11,264 nt of DNA from Smittium mucronatum (GCA_001953115.1 LSSL01005484.1:1-11264); one strand, 5' to 3'; shown: positions 1 to 9,975, counted from the first letter of the stretch. Program-made: numbers and translations. The notes: generated by a model not told the origin, from the sequence alone.

Positions 1-180
1 TATTTTGGGAAACATAGCTCACTGTGGGATAATTAATAAACTAGGGAATTTTATTATTATATGTTTATAATTTGATAATATAATAAATGTTAAGAGTTTT
101 CTATAATTAGAAATTGAAGATATTTATGCTTATTTTTAATTCAGATTCATTTATTTAAACTGGAAATTTAATTTTAATAT

Positions 181-545
181 TTTGTTGTAATTTTTTGATT
201 CAGAAATTTTATAATGCTACTTGGTTTATTTTGCATACCTTCTGGTGATACGGACTGACCCGCATAACTTTTCTAGTATCCTTCATTAAAATTTTCACAG
301 TTTAAAATTCAAATTACTTCCACTATTCATTAATGGGGGGAATTTAGCTATTATTTCGATTCTGTGAATTCGGTCCAGTTAATAATAGGTTATTTATTTG
401 TGGCATTATGACTTGGCCATAATATAAATTTAAATGTTCATGGTGGTATCTGAAGGTTTATTGGATGAAAAAATTTCTAGAAAAATTAATCGGTATAATT
501 TGGGGAAATATGCTTTTCGCATCTATTTTTAAAACTATCTTTTAA
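181..545. other. Slightly more complex patch, unidentified
   Basis: Compared with the DNA that follows, this patch has more G/C and fewer homopolymers (e.g. GGTGATACGGACTGACCCGC at 244-263). Plus-strand reading gives short open pieces such as LLFRFCEFGPVNNRLFICGIMTWP and WYLKVYWMKKFLEKLIGIIWGNM, broken by stops. I compared these by eye with ISXO2-like and mariner-like transposases and found no convincing motif. Possibly a decayed coding relic; unresolved. Confidence 0.25.
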
Positions 546-2151
546 ATAAATGTCATGTAGCTATTATTTTTTTTGATAGTTTGACATTTTGCTGCTAAAT
601 ATATTCAATAAATTTGTCATTGACAGTAATATAAAAAAATTTCTTAATGATTAAAACATTCAAAAAAGCCTTTTAACTTATCAAAAATAATATGAAATAG
701 CCTGAAATTTCGATTGATAAAAAAATACTAGCTCATTTTATTATTTATTTAAACATTTAACTGAAGGTTTTTTCTAAGATCAAGCCAAGAAAATTATTGA
801 TAATATAATATATCTCAAAATGGTGATAAGAATTCTTTGATATCATTAAAGCAAAATAAATTTAAAAAATCAAATAGGCTATGATTTATTAGAAATTGGA
901 TCTAGAAATAAATCATATATTTTTAAAGTTCAAGATAAAAAATAAAATCATTAGAAATGATCAAAATATTTTTGGTGTTAGTTATTAAATATATATTTAT
1001 AGTCATATTTTATAAATTTATGATAAGTTAAAATATATATATATAGAAAAATTAGTATTGAAACTGTTTTAAGGATAAAAAATTTAAATTTTAAAAAAAA
1101 CAGTAAAATTTTTAAAATTAATTTATTAAAAAAGTAAAAATATTTAAATTTTAATAAAAACTTTGAATTCCCTACTATAAAAATTGAAAAAATATATTAC
1201 ATATTTTCTTAATTTGTATTAATTAAATTTAATTCAGAAATCAGAAAAAATCAATTTAGTAAGTTAAAAGAATTTAATGATAAAAAATTCATTATCAGCT
1301 ATCATTCTTTATAAATTCTGTCTTATGAATATAAATTTTTTACTATTTATATTTAAAATTTATAATAAGTATCTAAAAAAATTATGAGAAATGGGCTTTT
1401 CAACTTTAATAATATATAGAAATAGAAATTAAAAATGAGTTAAAATAAAATATAATTATGTTAAAATAAAATGTATTTATATTTTTTGAAAATATTTTTA
1501 ATTATATCATAAGTGACATTTTCTTCTCAATTTTAATTTTTAGTCATATTTAACCTTTTTTCTCTATTTTTTGCATTTATTATATTTATATTTGTACTGT
1601 TGCATATTTTTTTGATTTATAATAAGTTTTATTTTGATGATTTTATCTGAAAATCGTTATTAAATAAAATATTAACTTTCATCCAATATCTATTAACTAG
1701 TTTCAACCATATCAGTTCAAAAAAAATTTATAATCGTTAAAATTTGTTAATCCAGCAATAATTATTATTATTAACACTCTTTTTGTATAAATCTATTTTT
1801 TTTGAAAATAGCAAATGATTTTTTATTTAAAGGTCCGCTAAAATATAATTTTACATCTCTCGGTGATATGTATATTTTTTTACTTTTCACTACAAACATC
1901 AAAAAAAAAATAAAATTTTTTGATGAATAAACCTCAAATCATTGAGATTAAATATCTTTTATATATGTAAGAAAAATTTTTTATCTTCCTGATGAAAAAT
2001 AATAGAATAAAAGGTCATAGTATATAATAATATTCACCATAGGGTTTTGTCTTCTGAAAAAAAATATATATCCCAGTCAATCTTAAGCAACAAAGAAATA
2101 ATGATTAGAATTAATAATACATTTTCAAATATATAATTACTTTTAAAAAAT

Positions 2152-2231
2152 AAAAATTTTATACAATAATTACAACTAAATATCCAAAAATTTTATACAA
2201 TAATTAATAACAAAATATCTAAAATTTTATA
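2152..2231. repeat. Short tandem repeat, 34-35-bp unit
   Basis: AAAAATTTTATACAATAATT starts at 2152 and again at 2186, and AAAATTTTATA occurs a third time at 2221. Units are 34 and 35 bases, about 2.3 copies; the second copy differs at a few positions in its right half (AATAACAAAATATCT against ACAACTAAATATCC). Probably a local duplication without function. Confidence 0.8.
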
Positions 2232-3429
2232 ATTCTTTGTGAATACTTCTGCTAGAGATTTGTGTTTATATTCTGTTTGAAAAAGCAACAGCTATTTATA
2301 TTTATTATATGTTTAACATTTAAAAAGTTTAGGAATTTCGAATTTATATCGTTTATAAATATAATTTTTCTATGTAATTAATAAATTTTTTAAATATATA
2401 GAAATCTAATTAAATTTAAAAATGATATTTCAAAAAATTTAACATCATTTAAAAATCAACAAGGTTTATATAAAATTCATTTTTAACTATAAACTTATTT
2501 TAATATAAAATAGACTCGATCTAGCTTTGTTTAAGGTTCATAATGTTATAGTTAAAAATTTCTTCAAAAAGAATAAATATTAAATAATCGTAATTTTTTA
2601 AAAATTGATTAATTTGCTAAATTTTATGTCTGATCTCATTAGTATAGCCAAATTTCATTAGTTTCCTTACTTTATTATTATTAAAATTCGATATTTTATA
2701 GATTATTTTTTTAATATAATATATTATAAATTATATTAATTATTTTTATAAAAATAAAAAAAATTACAAATATTATTAGAAAAAAATTACTTTTTTATAA
2801 TTAAAATTTTGCATTAATGAAAAAATATTAATTTAATTTAAACCAAAGAAATAAATTTATGATGAAAATGATATCTTAATTCTGAGAATGTAAATATTTA
2901 AATATTTGTGTGTCTAAATTCAAAAAAACACTATCAATTTACAACAAAAAAATTTTAAATCAAAAAAAAAATCTTTTCAGGATAGATATACAGAAAAAAG
3001 AAAATCCTAATAAATTATAAGATTAATTACCATATATACTAATGATGAAATAAATAATTAATTTAAGTTTATATAATATTAAATTACGGATTTAGTAACA
3101 GTTTTTAAAGTTTATATTGCATCTTATATTTAATATAATTTTATAAATAGTTTTAGCAATGAAATGTTGAACTTTATTTTTTTCAAAAAAACTGTATTAT
3201 AAAAATAAAAAAAAATTTATATAACGATCAAATATTTGTAATAAAGTGTTTAAAATATATAAAAAAACCTCCATGAAAATTTACAAAAACAGATTTTAGA
3301 TTTTTTTTATTAAAATGGATTCTTTGTATTCTAAAATATTTTATAGAACTATTGAAGTTATTTTAGTTTAAAAAATTTTATAATTATAATTTTTCTTTAT
3401 ATAAGAATAATTGTTTGAAAAATTTTATC

Positions 3430-3450
3430 AATCAAATTTTTAATTTGATT
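3430..3450. repeat. Perfect inverted repeat, 9-bp arms
   Basis: AATCAAATT and AATTTGATT flank a 3-base TTT loop. The arms are fully AT-rich apart from one G/C pair, so this may be a chance palindrome in low-complexity DNA. Confidence 0.6.
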
Positions 3451-3500
3451 ATAATAAATGATAATTAATATCAATTATATTTTAATTTTAGGTAAAGATT

Positions 3501-3528
3501 AAATTAATTAATTAATTAATAATAATAA
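3501..3528. repeat. (AATT)n / (AAT)n microsatellite
   Basis: About four ATTA/AATT units run into three AAT units. A simple-sequence repeat in noncoding DNA. Short (AT)n runs also occur at about 1032-1045 and 5898-5911. Confidence 0.8.
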
Positions 3529-4390
3529 GTTTATTCTTAGAAAATTTAATTTAAAATAAAAATTCTAACGAGCTATCCAAAAATGGATTTTTACAAGCTT
3601 ACTATTTAAGTTTTTTTTTAAATTACCTAGTTAACGTTGGATTTCAAAATATTTAATCTTTTTATATCTTTTAGTTACTTCATTATAATCTTTTTTTGGA
3701 TCATAATGCGATATGATATTTCATTTTATCTACTCATTTTTATAAATTCATTGTTCTATTTAATCTTCATTTTACATAGATTTGGTATAATTTTATCCAA
3801 AAATACATAAAAAAAATATTTCAGTTCAAATTCGTTTCCATTTTTTTAAATTTTAATTTATTTTTCTCATGATTTTTTCAAAATTTATAGGAATTTTCGA
3901 ACAATAAAGTAATTAGAGAGTGATGGCAATAAGCAAAAATATTATTGAGATATTAAAAACATTATTTAATATTATAATCTTTAAAAAATTGGCACATTTT
4001 TGATGAAGAAAAAACGAAAAGGCTTGATAATTACTACATATTCATTTAAAAATTATTAGATTTAGGGACAGAAAATAAGATTTAATATCTTTATAGTTTT
4101 ATAAATACGTTTTTATTATATTTATAACTATATCAAATGTTATTTTTCATCCTTAATTTTTAATTTTTTATCAGAAATTTTTTTTACCAGAACATATAAA
4201 GTTATATTTGGATTTTGATTATGGATACTAGTCGAGCTCTAAAAATTAAATAATAAAAAATTTTAAAAGGAAAGGAAAATAATTAAATTTTATCACCATT
4301 ATTATATAATTTCAAAATTTCTAACAATATAATAAAAACTAAAAATTTAAAATTTTTTTGTTTTATATAGGAAATAAGGTATAAATTTGT

Positions 4391-5304
4391 ATAAATTTAT
4401 AATATTTGGAAAAGTTATTCGGTTTTAGTGGGTGGGATTAATTATTTCACCTCTCTTTTAACAATAATTATTAATATTTCCCTCGAAATCGACTAATTTT
4501 TTATGGTTACATGAAGAGGAGACATATTAAGTTACCGCGGAGATGATTTCGACTTCTTTATATTTGTATTTTTATTTGCTGAAAACGATAATATGAGTAA
4601 AATATTGAGTAGTTTGAACACAAGGTAAAAATAAATATTTGATCAGATTGAACATCAGACTCTGCAGCTTATGTATTTCAAATGGATTTGATATTTTAAA
4701 TAACAGTTTTTTTGGCCTTTTAATAATAATTGACATCTTATGTATTTAATTTGTTATTTTCTGCAGTAATTGGTTTGGAGTTAGTTTTTATTTATATTAA
4801 AAGTCTGTCGACGTATATTGTGTTGCTATTTTGATGTATTTTTTTCAATAATGAAATTGAAATTGCGATTGCGATTGGTTTTCTTTTTTTATATACTTTG
4901 TATGCTTGTAGTGGACACAAAATAATATTATTATACGCAGAAATGATAAATATTAGTCTATATTTTTACCTTTTCTCGTAATTTTTAGCGCATAAATTAT
5001 TAAAAATAGTTTATCTTGTTCCACTATTGTTTGTTCTTAATAGATTAAGTGAATTTCACTTGCTCTTAGAAACCAATTGTTTGAAAAAAGCCAAAAAAAA
5101 TTATTTTTTAATTCTCTTCACACATTTCTTCTTTTGGACCCCAGTCTCTTAATTTTCTTATAACTGAATTTATTTTAAGAATTTTTGTAAACTAAGATAT
5201 CAAACCCATTTATTCTTTTGATCTTTAAAACTATTTGAACAGTGGATTTCCCTAAATTTTATTTGGTTCTTCTATAAATTTTAATATTGCATATTTATAC
5301 GTTT
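4391..5304. other. Intergenic, moderately AT-rich, no gene seen
   Basis: No open frame of useful length and no recognisable motif. Composition is less extreme than to the left, with patches such as GTTACCGCGGAGATGATTTC near 4531-4550. It could be flanking DNA, part of an LTR longer than proposed, or an older unrelated repeat. Short plus-strand phrases (e.g. LHEEETY, about 4509-4529) are too short to interpret. Confidence 0.5.
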
Positions 5305-6055
5305 TGACTAAGTTTAATTTACTATTTTCGATTTTTGAGGATTCGGTGGAAAATTAATTTCATATATGGTAGTTATTAACAGATTTTTATCTGATGATAT
5401 TAATTTTTTTTTAAAAATTGATGTTTTATATATTTGAATCTTGTTTTTCTTATAATTCTTTTCTTACGTTTTAAAGGGATTTCTGTAAAGCATTCACCGA
5501 GCTCACAACCCTCTATGGCACTCCATTTATCCTCAAAGAGATTAAAACACACTTATTTTTATTCCCCAGATGAGATTTTACGCTTTTGGGAACAGGGATT
5601 TCCTAATTCTCAGTAATCATAATTGGCGAAATCACGACAATATTTATAATATTTTGGAATCATACTTTTTTGATAGGTATGGGAAACTTTCGAGCTTTAA
5701 CTGAGGATATCAGAAAATTTTTCATTGCTTAAGAATTAATAGGAGTTAAGGTTTAAAATACTCGTTCTGTAAACTTAAAGAAACTTCTGTTGAGGCTATT
5801 TTTATGTATATTTCAATCGATTTAATGATTAGTCAATGTATGAGTGAAGTAAAAAAATAAATATTTTTTTTCTTTTTCTTAGTTTCACGATTTTAAAATA
5901 TATATATATATCTTAGAAATTTTTATTAATTTAAATATTGCTTATAAAATTAAAAAAAAAGGTTTTAAAAAAAGCCAAGTCTAAATTTTGTTAATTCAGA
6001 TTCGGCTTCAAATTGGAGATTTTCTTCTTCTTCCTAACTTAGGTTTTAGCAGTCA
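5305..6055 (-). repeat. Speculative 3' LTR
   Basis: If the tract at 6056-6071 primed plus-strand synthesis, the LTR would start at 6055 (TGACTGC on the minus strand). The plus-strand TGACT at 5305-5309 pairs with AGTCA at 6051-6055 as short inverted termini (TG...CA), giving a 751-base LTR, a plausible size for Ty3/gypsy. The sequence is noncoding and more complex than the DNA to the left. The other LTR is outside the window, so the boundaries are not proven; the left end could lie elsewhere between 4390 and 5800. A five-base match is expected by chance at this length. Confidence 0.15.
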
Positions 6056-6071
6056 TTTTTTCTCTTATTTT
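6056..6071 (-). promoter_or_regulatory. Candidate polypurine tract
   Basis: On the minus strand AAAATAAGAGAAAAAA is followed immediately by TGACTGC, the arrangement of a polypurine tract directly before an LTR starting with TG. It lies about 145 bases after the pol stop. In such AT-rich DNA purine runs are common: another (GGAAGAAGAAGAAAA, 6020-6034) lies close by but has no TG after it. Weak support only. Confidence 0.25.
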
Positions 6072-6214
6072 CAGCTTCTTTGAACTTGGCGTTTTATATG
6101 TAACTTTCATTCAATATTGGTTCATATATTTTTATATATAATCAGTCTCAATTTTCGGAAAAACCATCTTTGTGGGATTTTATTAAAATCATCTTTTTAT
6201 TTATTTTATTAATT

Positions 6215-6787
6215 TTACTGGTTAGAGTGAATCTTTCTAACATCGCCCAAACATACATTCCCCGGAAATTCTGAGCTGGAAGTATTTTTAACATACCTTT
6301 TCAATATATCTCCAGTTATCGAATTTTTATTTTCCGTTTGATCTAGCTCCGAAATTCTGTTTGAACCATTCCCATTTATTTTTCTAATTTTAATGGGACC
6401 AGAACACTATATTTTTAGTTTATTCATTTTGTTTTTGAAAATTGAAGAATTTTGTAATAATACCAAGTCTTTGACATTTACGAGTTCTTTTCTCAGGCGT
6501 ATTTTAAATTCATAGTGTTTTTTACCATTTAATCTAGAGATTTTCAACAATAATATGACTATATTGACTATTTTTTCCTTTTTAGTCATATTTTTAATCC
6601 CCAAATAAAGTAAATTTTTTTATTCAATGTCATTTTGGAAGTACAAAGTATTTAAGATGATACTTTCAACATTAAAAATAGGAATATGTTCAAAAAATAA
6701 TCTATATGTGGAAAGGCCACTAGTTTTCTTAATAGTCATTCGGCCAGATCATAATGCCTTCCAAAGACATTCGTTCCAGTACTCATC
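6215..6787 (-). pseudogene. pol: Integrase C-terminal region with GPY/F-like module; end of pol
   Basis: The frame 1 mod 3 runs from 6787 to a TAA at 6215-6217. It begins with DEYWNECLWKAL, then SGRMTIKKTSGLSTYRLFFE, the 'W...L..alWa.r....stG.tP..l.yG' block that follows the integrase core. Next come a charged helical stretch, RLRKELVNVKDLVLLQ (the 'vGDLVLL' motif) and, after a TAG at 6407-6409, CSGPIKIRKINGNG with LKRY. The GP..I/V...... pattern is the GPY/F module near the integrase end. In the family Trp is expected at the TAG and also at a TGA in the LWKAL-stop-SGR segment, so both look like TGG decayed to stops. No chromodomain is seen after it. The polyprotein ends here with SEFPGNVCLGDVRKIHSNQ. 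Confidence 0.88.
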
Positions 6788-7208
6788 CGTTTCTTAAGAA
6801 AATTTCGCTAATGAATTTACAATTTGTTATGGATTTATTGATTATAAAATTTCCCTGTGGATGGTACGCAGACGTTAGATTTATCTTTATTCTGAATTTT
6901 TCGAGCAATTACTTTTATTTTAGATGAATTAACTCTCCTCTATCCCATCTAATTATTTTTATGCATCCATATCTTCTATAAATATTCCTTTTTAAAAATT
7001 TGCAGAAGTTTTCTCCTTTATAATTTTTAAGATGCTCTGCCTCTATATAGACATACAAATCATCTCTAGCTATTACAGAACGTTGTTGATTTTTTTGTCT
7101 TAGGTAAAAAAGCACAGTCAATTGACCATATTCCAAATAAGGTTGGGCTAAGATTACAATCTACTTATCTTTAAATCTGTTGTTTGACCTTTTTTGACAT
7201 TCAGCACA
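6783..7208 (-). pseudogene. pol: Integrase catalytic core (rve), glutamate apparently lost
   Basis: The main frame is 2 mod 3. The first catalytic Asp sits in a displaced frame at 7117-7119 (WSIDCAFLPKTKK, 7137-7066). The main frame then gives VIARDDLYVYIEAEHLKN, FCKFLKRNIYRRYGCIKII and WDRGE, with the second Asp at 6942-6944. After two TAA codons at about 6909-6917 follows INLTSAYHPQGNFIINKS. In the family this last block reads roughly HPQ.NG..E, and the position of the catalytic Glu is occupied by Asn (codon 6837-6839). TGA at 6783 ends the frame. The core would cut the target and join cDNA ends. Identification is firm from motif order; the Glu alignment is by eye. Confidence 0.93.
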
Positions 7209-7590
7209 ACCTATCACGAACACATATACATCCTTGTATAGGCTTCTCCAAAATATCTAGCATTTACCTTATTAAGAGTATAATATCTAAATCGGTGACC
7301 TCCTGCTTCACTTTTGTGCATCTCATTTATTATTAATTCTTTCTCAGAGACACTAACTAACACTCTTTTTGGAGGATAGTTTCCTTTGGATTTCGAAAAT
7401 ATCATATCTATAATAAGTATAAATCTAGAATTTCTCCTTAGAAATTTTTTGGGTTTAGAACTACCTAATTCTCTAACTATCCTGACCTTAAAAATTCCAT
7501 TATCTTATTATACTCATCATTTATTTGATCTGTTTTAGAATTCTCTCAATCAGGTTTAGAAATTTTCAATTTAGTTTCATCTTTCTAATA
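7199..7590 (-). pseudogene. pol: Integrase N-terminal HHCC zinc-binding domain and linker
   Basis: The linker resumes in the frame divisible by 3 (QINDEYNKIMEFLRSG, about 7527-7480), then the frame 1 mod 3 opens at 7405 with SKGNYPPKRVLVSVSEKE followed by EMHKSEAGGHRFRYYTLNK and ARYFGEAYTRMYMC. The two His (MH...GGH) are the first zinc ligands. TGA at 7214-7216 ends this frame, and the last two ligands appear in the next frame as CAECQKRSN from 7208. This is the H2C2 domain of retroelement integrases (GGH...Y.WP...C..C.). Typical WP is changed to FG. The region between about 7480 and 7410 is badly eroded. Confidence 0.88.
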
Positions 7591-8115
7591 ATGAAAACAA
7601 ATCGTTCCAATTCTTCATCTGAATCAATTATTTTTGGAGAACCGATACAGTCTCCTCTTGAAAGGTGATCAGTGACTGAGTTATCGATGCCCTTTATGTA
7701 TTTTTTTCAATATCATACATCAAAATTTAAGCTATTCATCTTGAAATAGATGATCAGGTACTTCAGGCTTCCTTATCATTCCAATAATCAGGTTAGCATC
7801 GGTTTCAATAATAAAATGAAATCCAAATAAGAAGTTACTTTATTTTATTAGCATGAGAAATTGCCCTCTGATCTCCAGTTTCATTAACACATATCTTCTT
7901 TCAGGGTCAGAAAATAGTGTAATCTCGTATCTACAGGCATACCTTCCGGAATTATCCTCTTGAAACAATAAAGATCCAACCCTGATCGGTCTTGAATCCA
8001 CTTTAAGTATCAAAAAAAATAGATAATTAAATAGCCTAAGAATAGGCTTACTTAAAAGATTTTTTTTTATTGTTTGAAAGCTTCCTCAAGTTCTTTCTTC
8101 CATTCAAGCTTTATC
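7566..8115 (-). pseudogene. pol: RNase H domain plus start of integrase linker
   Basis: After a frameshift in an A-rich run near 8115-8125 the reading moves to the frame divisible by 3. It shows VDSRPIRVGSLLFQ (first catalytic Asp, codon 7996-7998), ERRYVLMKLEIRGQF (Glu) and HFIIETDANLIIGMIRKP (Asp). Two small shifts between about 7740 and 7700 lead through LMYDIEK to YIKGIDNSVTDHLSRG in the frame 2 mod 3, with the fourth Asp. All four acidic residues expected of RNase H are therefore recognisable, spread over different frames. The domain would remove the RNA strand during cDNA synthesis. The tail (SDEELERFVF) leads into the integrase linker and stops at TGA 7566-7568. Confidence 0.92.
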
Positions 8116-9103
8116 CTTTTTTTGTTAATCTGTATAATGGTTCCATGATAAGCGAAAAATCCTTAATAAATAATCTGTGATAACCTGCGGCTGCAGAAAA
8201 ACCTCTTATATCCTTCAAGTTTTTCGGTCTACCCCATCTGGAAGTTTTTACCACATTTTCTTTTAATGGATATCTTCCGCACTCATCTATTTCAAACCCA
8301 ACTAAAGTAGTTTTTTTTGTAAATAACTTTGATTTGCTTAACGATATAGTAAAATTAGCATCTCTTATGTCTTTTAATATCTCTATAACATCATTAATGA
8401 GGTCTTAAATATATTTCCTATTTCCGGGTATAATTTCCGTGATATCTTTAATCTCACTTCCAATTATATTATATCGTCCACGAAAATAATAGCTTTTTCA
8501 GATATATGCCTAGATAAGGATTTATTCATAATCAATTTGAAAAATAGCTACAGAATTTTTGGCTCCCATAGGCAGCCTAGTCATTCTTACATGACCTACT
8601 GGTGTTTGTAGAAATAACATATCTCTACAAATTTTACTTATAGGGATCTGGTAGTGTCCAAAATATAGATCAATATAAGAGTGTATGCTTCTTCTTACTA
8701 CAAAATCAGTTATATCGTAGGAGGCAGGTATTGAACCAGTATTCTTGATAGAAACCGCATTGGCTGGTCTTAAATACAAAATAAAGCTTAATTTCGTCTT
8801 ATCTTTTTTTTTGATTACAAAACATCTATTTGAATAGGATAAATTGCCAGGCTACAATATACCATTCTATAGCTTCTCCATTAACATTTCAATAACCGTC
8901 GGATATAATTTTCTTGGGGTTGACAAGGGTTTCATACTCCAAGGCTCGCGCTTGATATTAGTTATCTCTACTTGGAGCTCCACATCCAAACCCAATTTTT
9001 CTAATTTGATTTCATCTTTTGCAAAGACATCCAAAAAAATTTGAATCTTTTTACAATTTTTTTTCTGCATCACCATTTTTATCTGCATCAATTTATCTTT
9101 CAT
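8111..9103 (-). pseudogene. pol: Reverse transcriptase domain, with compensating frameshifts
   Basis: Minus frame 1 mod 3 shows the RT blocks in order: LSTPRKLYPTVIEMLMEKL (N-terminal fingers), SNRCFVIKKKD, LRPANAVSIKNTGSIP, then SYIDLYFGHYQIPIS (containing the first catalytic Asp), LQTPVGHVRMTRLPMGAKNS and IFQ. At about 8525-8530 the reading shifts frame, giving IMNKSLSRHISEK and then the catalytic FVDD at 8473-8484, and shifts back near 8467. The rest continues with ILKDIRDANFTISLSKSKLF, GFEIDECGRYP, KNLKDIRGFSAAAGYHR and EPLYRLTKK, i.e. palm end, thumb and connection. Stops inside include two TAG codons about 8849-8864, TAA at 8405-8407 where the family has Trp, and a final TAA at 8111. 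The polymerase catalytic residues survive although the frame does not. Confidence 0.95.
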
Positions 9104-9355
9104 GACTTATTTTTTTTATTGAACTTTCTTGCCAAATCAGTTCCTATTTTCCCACACATTCCTGGAAAAACTTTCAAATATAACAGAAGAAGTGAAAATA
9201 ATGGGTTCACTTTGTTTATTTTTTTTTGTAGGCTGGAAAAGCCATTTTTTCTTGATCTTTGACTCCCAAAACGGGATATCTTTCCACAAAATTACATTCA
9301 AATTTTTTTTCAGATTCATCTTTATTATAAGTATACTGCTTTTCTGCAGGAGAAA
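9104..9355 (-). pseudogene. Protease-reverse transcriptase spacer
   Basis: This lies in the same minus frame as the protease C-terminus and the reverse transcriptase (first base = 1 mod 3). The run 9319-9137 is open and rich in K, F and W (for example KDIPFWESKIKKKWLF), followed by stops at 9134-9136 (TGA) and two TAA codons just before 9104. Such spacers are poorly conserved in Ty3/gypsy Pol and I recognise no domain. Opposite-strand open frames here are only consequences of the poly-A/T composition. Confidence 0.45.
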
Positions 9356-9810
9356 TTATTCCCTTTCTTTATTTTGTGGCATAATCATAAATTCATAGCT
9401 ATTTTTATCATATCCATCTGTCTTTGAGGATAGCCGAACATCCTGCTGCCAGGGCATATCTAATAATAAACCAAAAGCTTCTGAGTTAAATATAATTAAA
9501 TTAGCTATATAATTATTCCTGAAATGTCAATTATACACTCTGCATTTTCATTTGATTTTGATTTTGACCCAAATTCTCCCTTAAGAGTGTGTTTTGACTC
9601 GAAGTTTTCTATGTCTCTATTTTTTATGATATTTTTGTAGATTTTATTGCTTATCAAATTAACTTCTGAGCCCGAATCTATAGTAAACATCAAATTTAGC
9701 CCTTTTATGTATCCATTTATTTTTCCAATGCTAATAATCGTTTTTGAATGAATTTTTTTCCATTCATCCTTTTCCTCAATTTCACATCTGTTAAAATTTT
9801 GATTTAGTCC
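9356..9810 (-). pseudogene. pol: Retropepsin-type aspartic protease, frameshifted
   Basis: The catalytic motif is intact: MFTIDSGSEVNLIS, with D-S-G as the active-site triad, in the minus frame divisible by 3 (open run 9693-9505 within a longer one starting at 9810). Upstream, SIGKINGYIKGL matches the strand that precedes the active site in retrotransposon proteases. The frame ends at a stop at 9505. The C-terminal part resumes in the next frame near 9490 as GLLLDMPWQQDVRLSS, corresponding to the family's 'LLG.PW' motif with the G replaced by D, and ends at TAA 9356-9358. The enzyme would be a homodimer processing Gag-Pol. The break between the halves is a small indel in about 9481-9505. Confidence 0.85.
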
Positions 9811-9975
9811 TTATATAGGTAAAAGGGACTATCTGAAGCTGTTAGTCATTCATTTTCTGAAGCTATTTATATAAAATTCCAGTTCCTTAATTGACATTGG
9901 TATTTTTTTTTCTAATTCCCTATCAGCTTAATATATTTCTCGTTCTATAATAATTCTTTCTGAGACTATTATGCT
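9811..9975 (-). pseudogene. Gag-protease linker, eroded
   Basis: This stretch links the zinc-knuckle tail to the protease in the same minus frame, but with at least four stops (after EREIY, SFRK, NSFR and LPI, the last being TAA at 9811-9813). The translation between stops is charged (ADRELEKKIPMSIKELEFYINS) but cannot be assigned to a domain. The unbroken frame on both sides is the main reason to treat it as former coding sequence. Confidence 0.4.

Larger units (their letters stand above)
546..4390. other. Long low-complexity AT-rich intergenic stretch
   Basis: Nearly 4 kb made mostly of A/T runs with stops in all six frames every few codons. I find no open frame above 60 codons, no RNA gene and no domain motif on either strand. 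Contents worth naming are the 34-35-bp tandem repeat at 2152-2231, the (AATT)n run at 3501-3528 and the palindrome at 3430-3450. This looks like neutrally drifting intergenic DNA. Confidence 0.7.

Noticed and set aside
1..50. TTGGGA-like motifs at 5, 24 and 42 resembling the 21-bp repeat at the right edge
   Set aside because: Spacings are 19 and 18 bases rather than 21 and the rest of the units does not match; judged coincidence, not an inverted terminal copy.
181..545. ISXO2-like or mariner-like transposase on the plus strand
   Set aside because: Only scattered aromatic-rich phrases (e.g. VIYLWHYDLAI) with no DDE/DDD motif and many stops; spacing does not fit either family.
546..4390. Hidden RNA gene, CRISPR array or centromere-like array
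   Set aside because: No regularly spaced repeats beyond one 2.3-copy tandem duplication, no tRNA-like box sequences noticed, and composition alone is no evidence.
5861..5881. A-rich purine run (minus strand) as the polypurine tract
   Set aside because: It is not followed by TG and is one of many A-rich runs; the tract at 6056-6071 fits better.
8032..8047. AGCCTA...TAGGCT inverted repeat as a terminator or regulatory hairpin
   Set aside because: Six-base arms within the RNase H coding relic; no context for regulation and explained by chance.
8844..9398. Three plus-strand open frames (8844-9044, 9041-9262, 9129-9398)
   Set aside because: They are opposite the RT N-terminus and spacer; their F/L-rich content is the complement of K/N/E-rich coding sequence on the minus strand.
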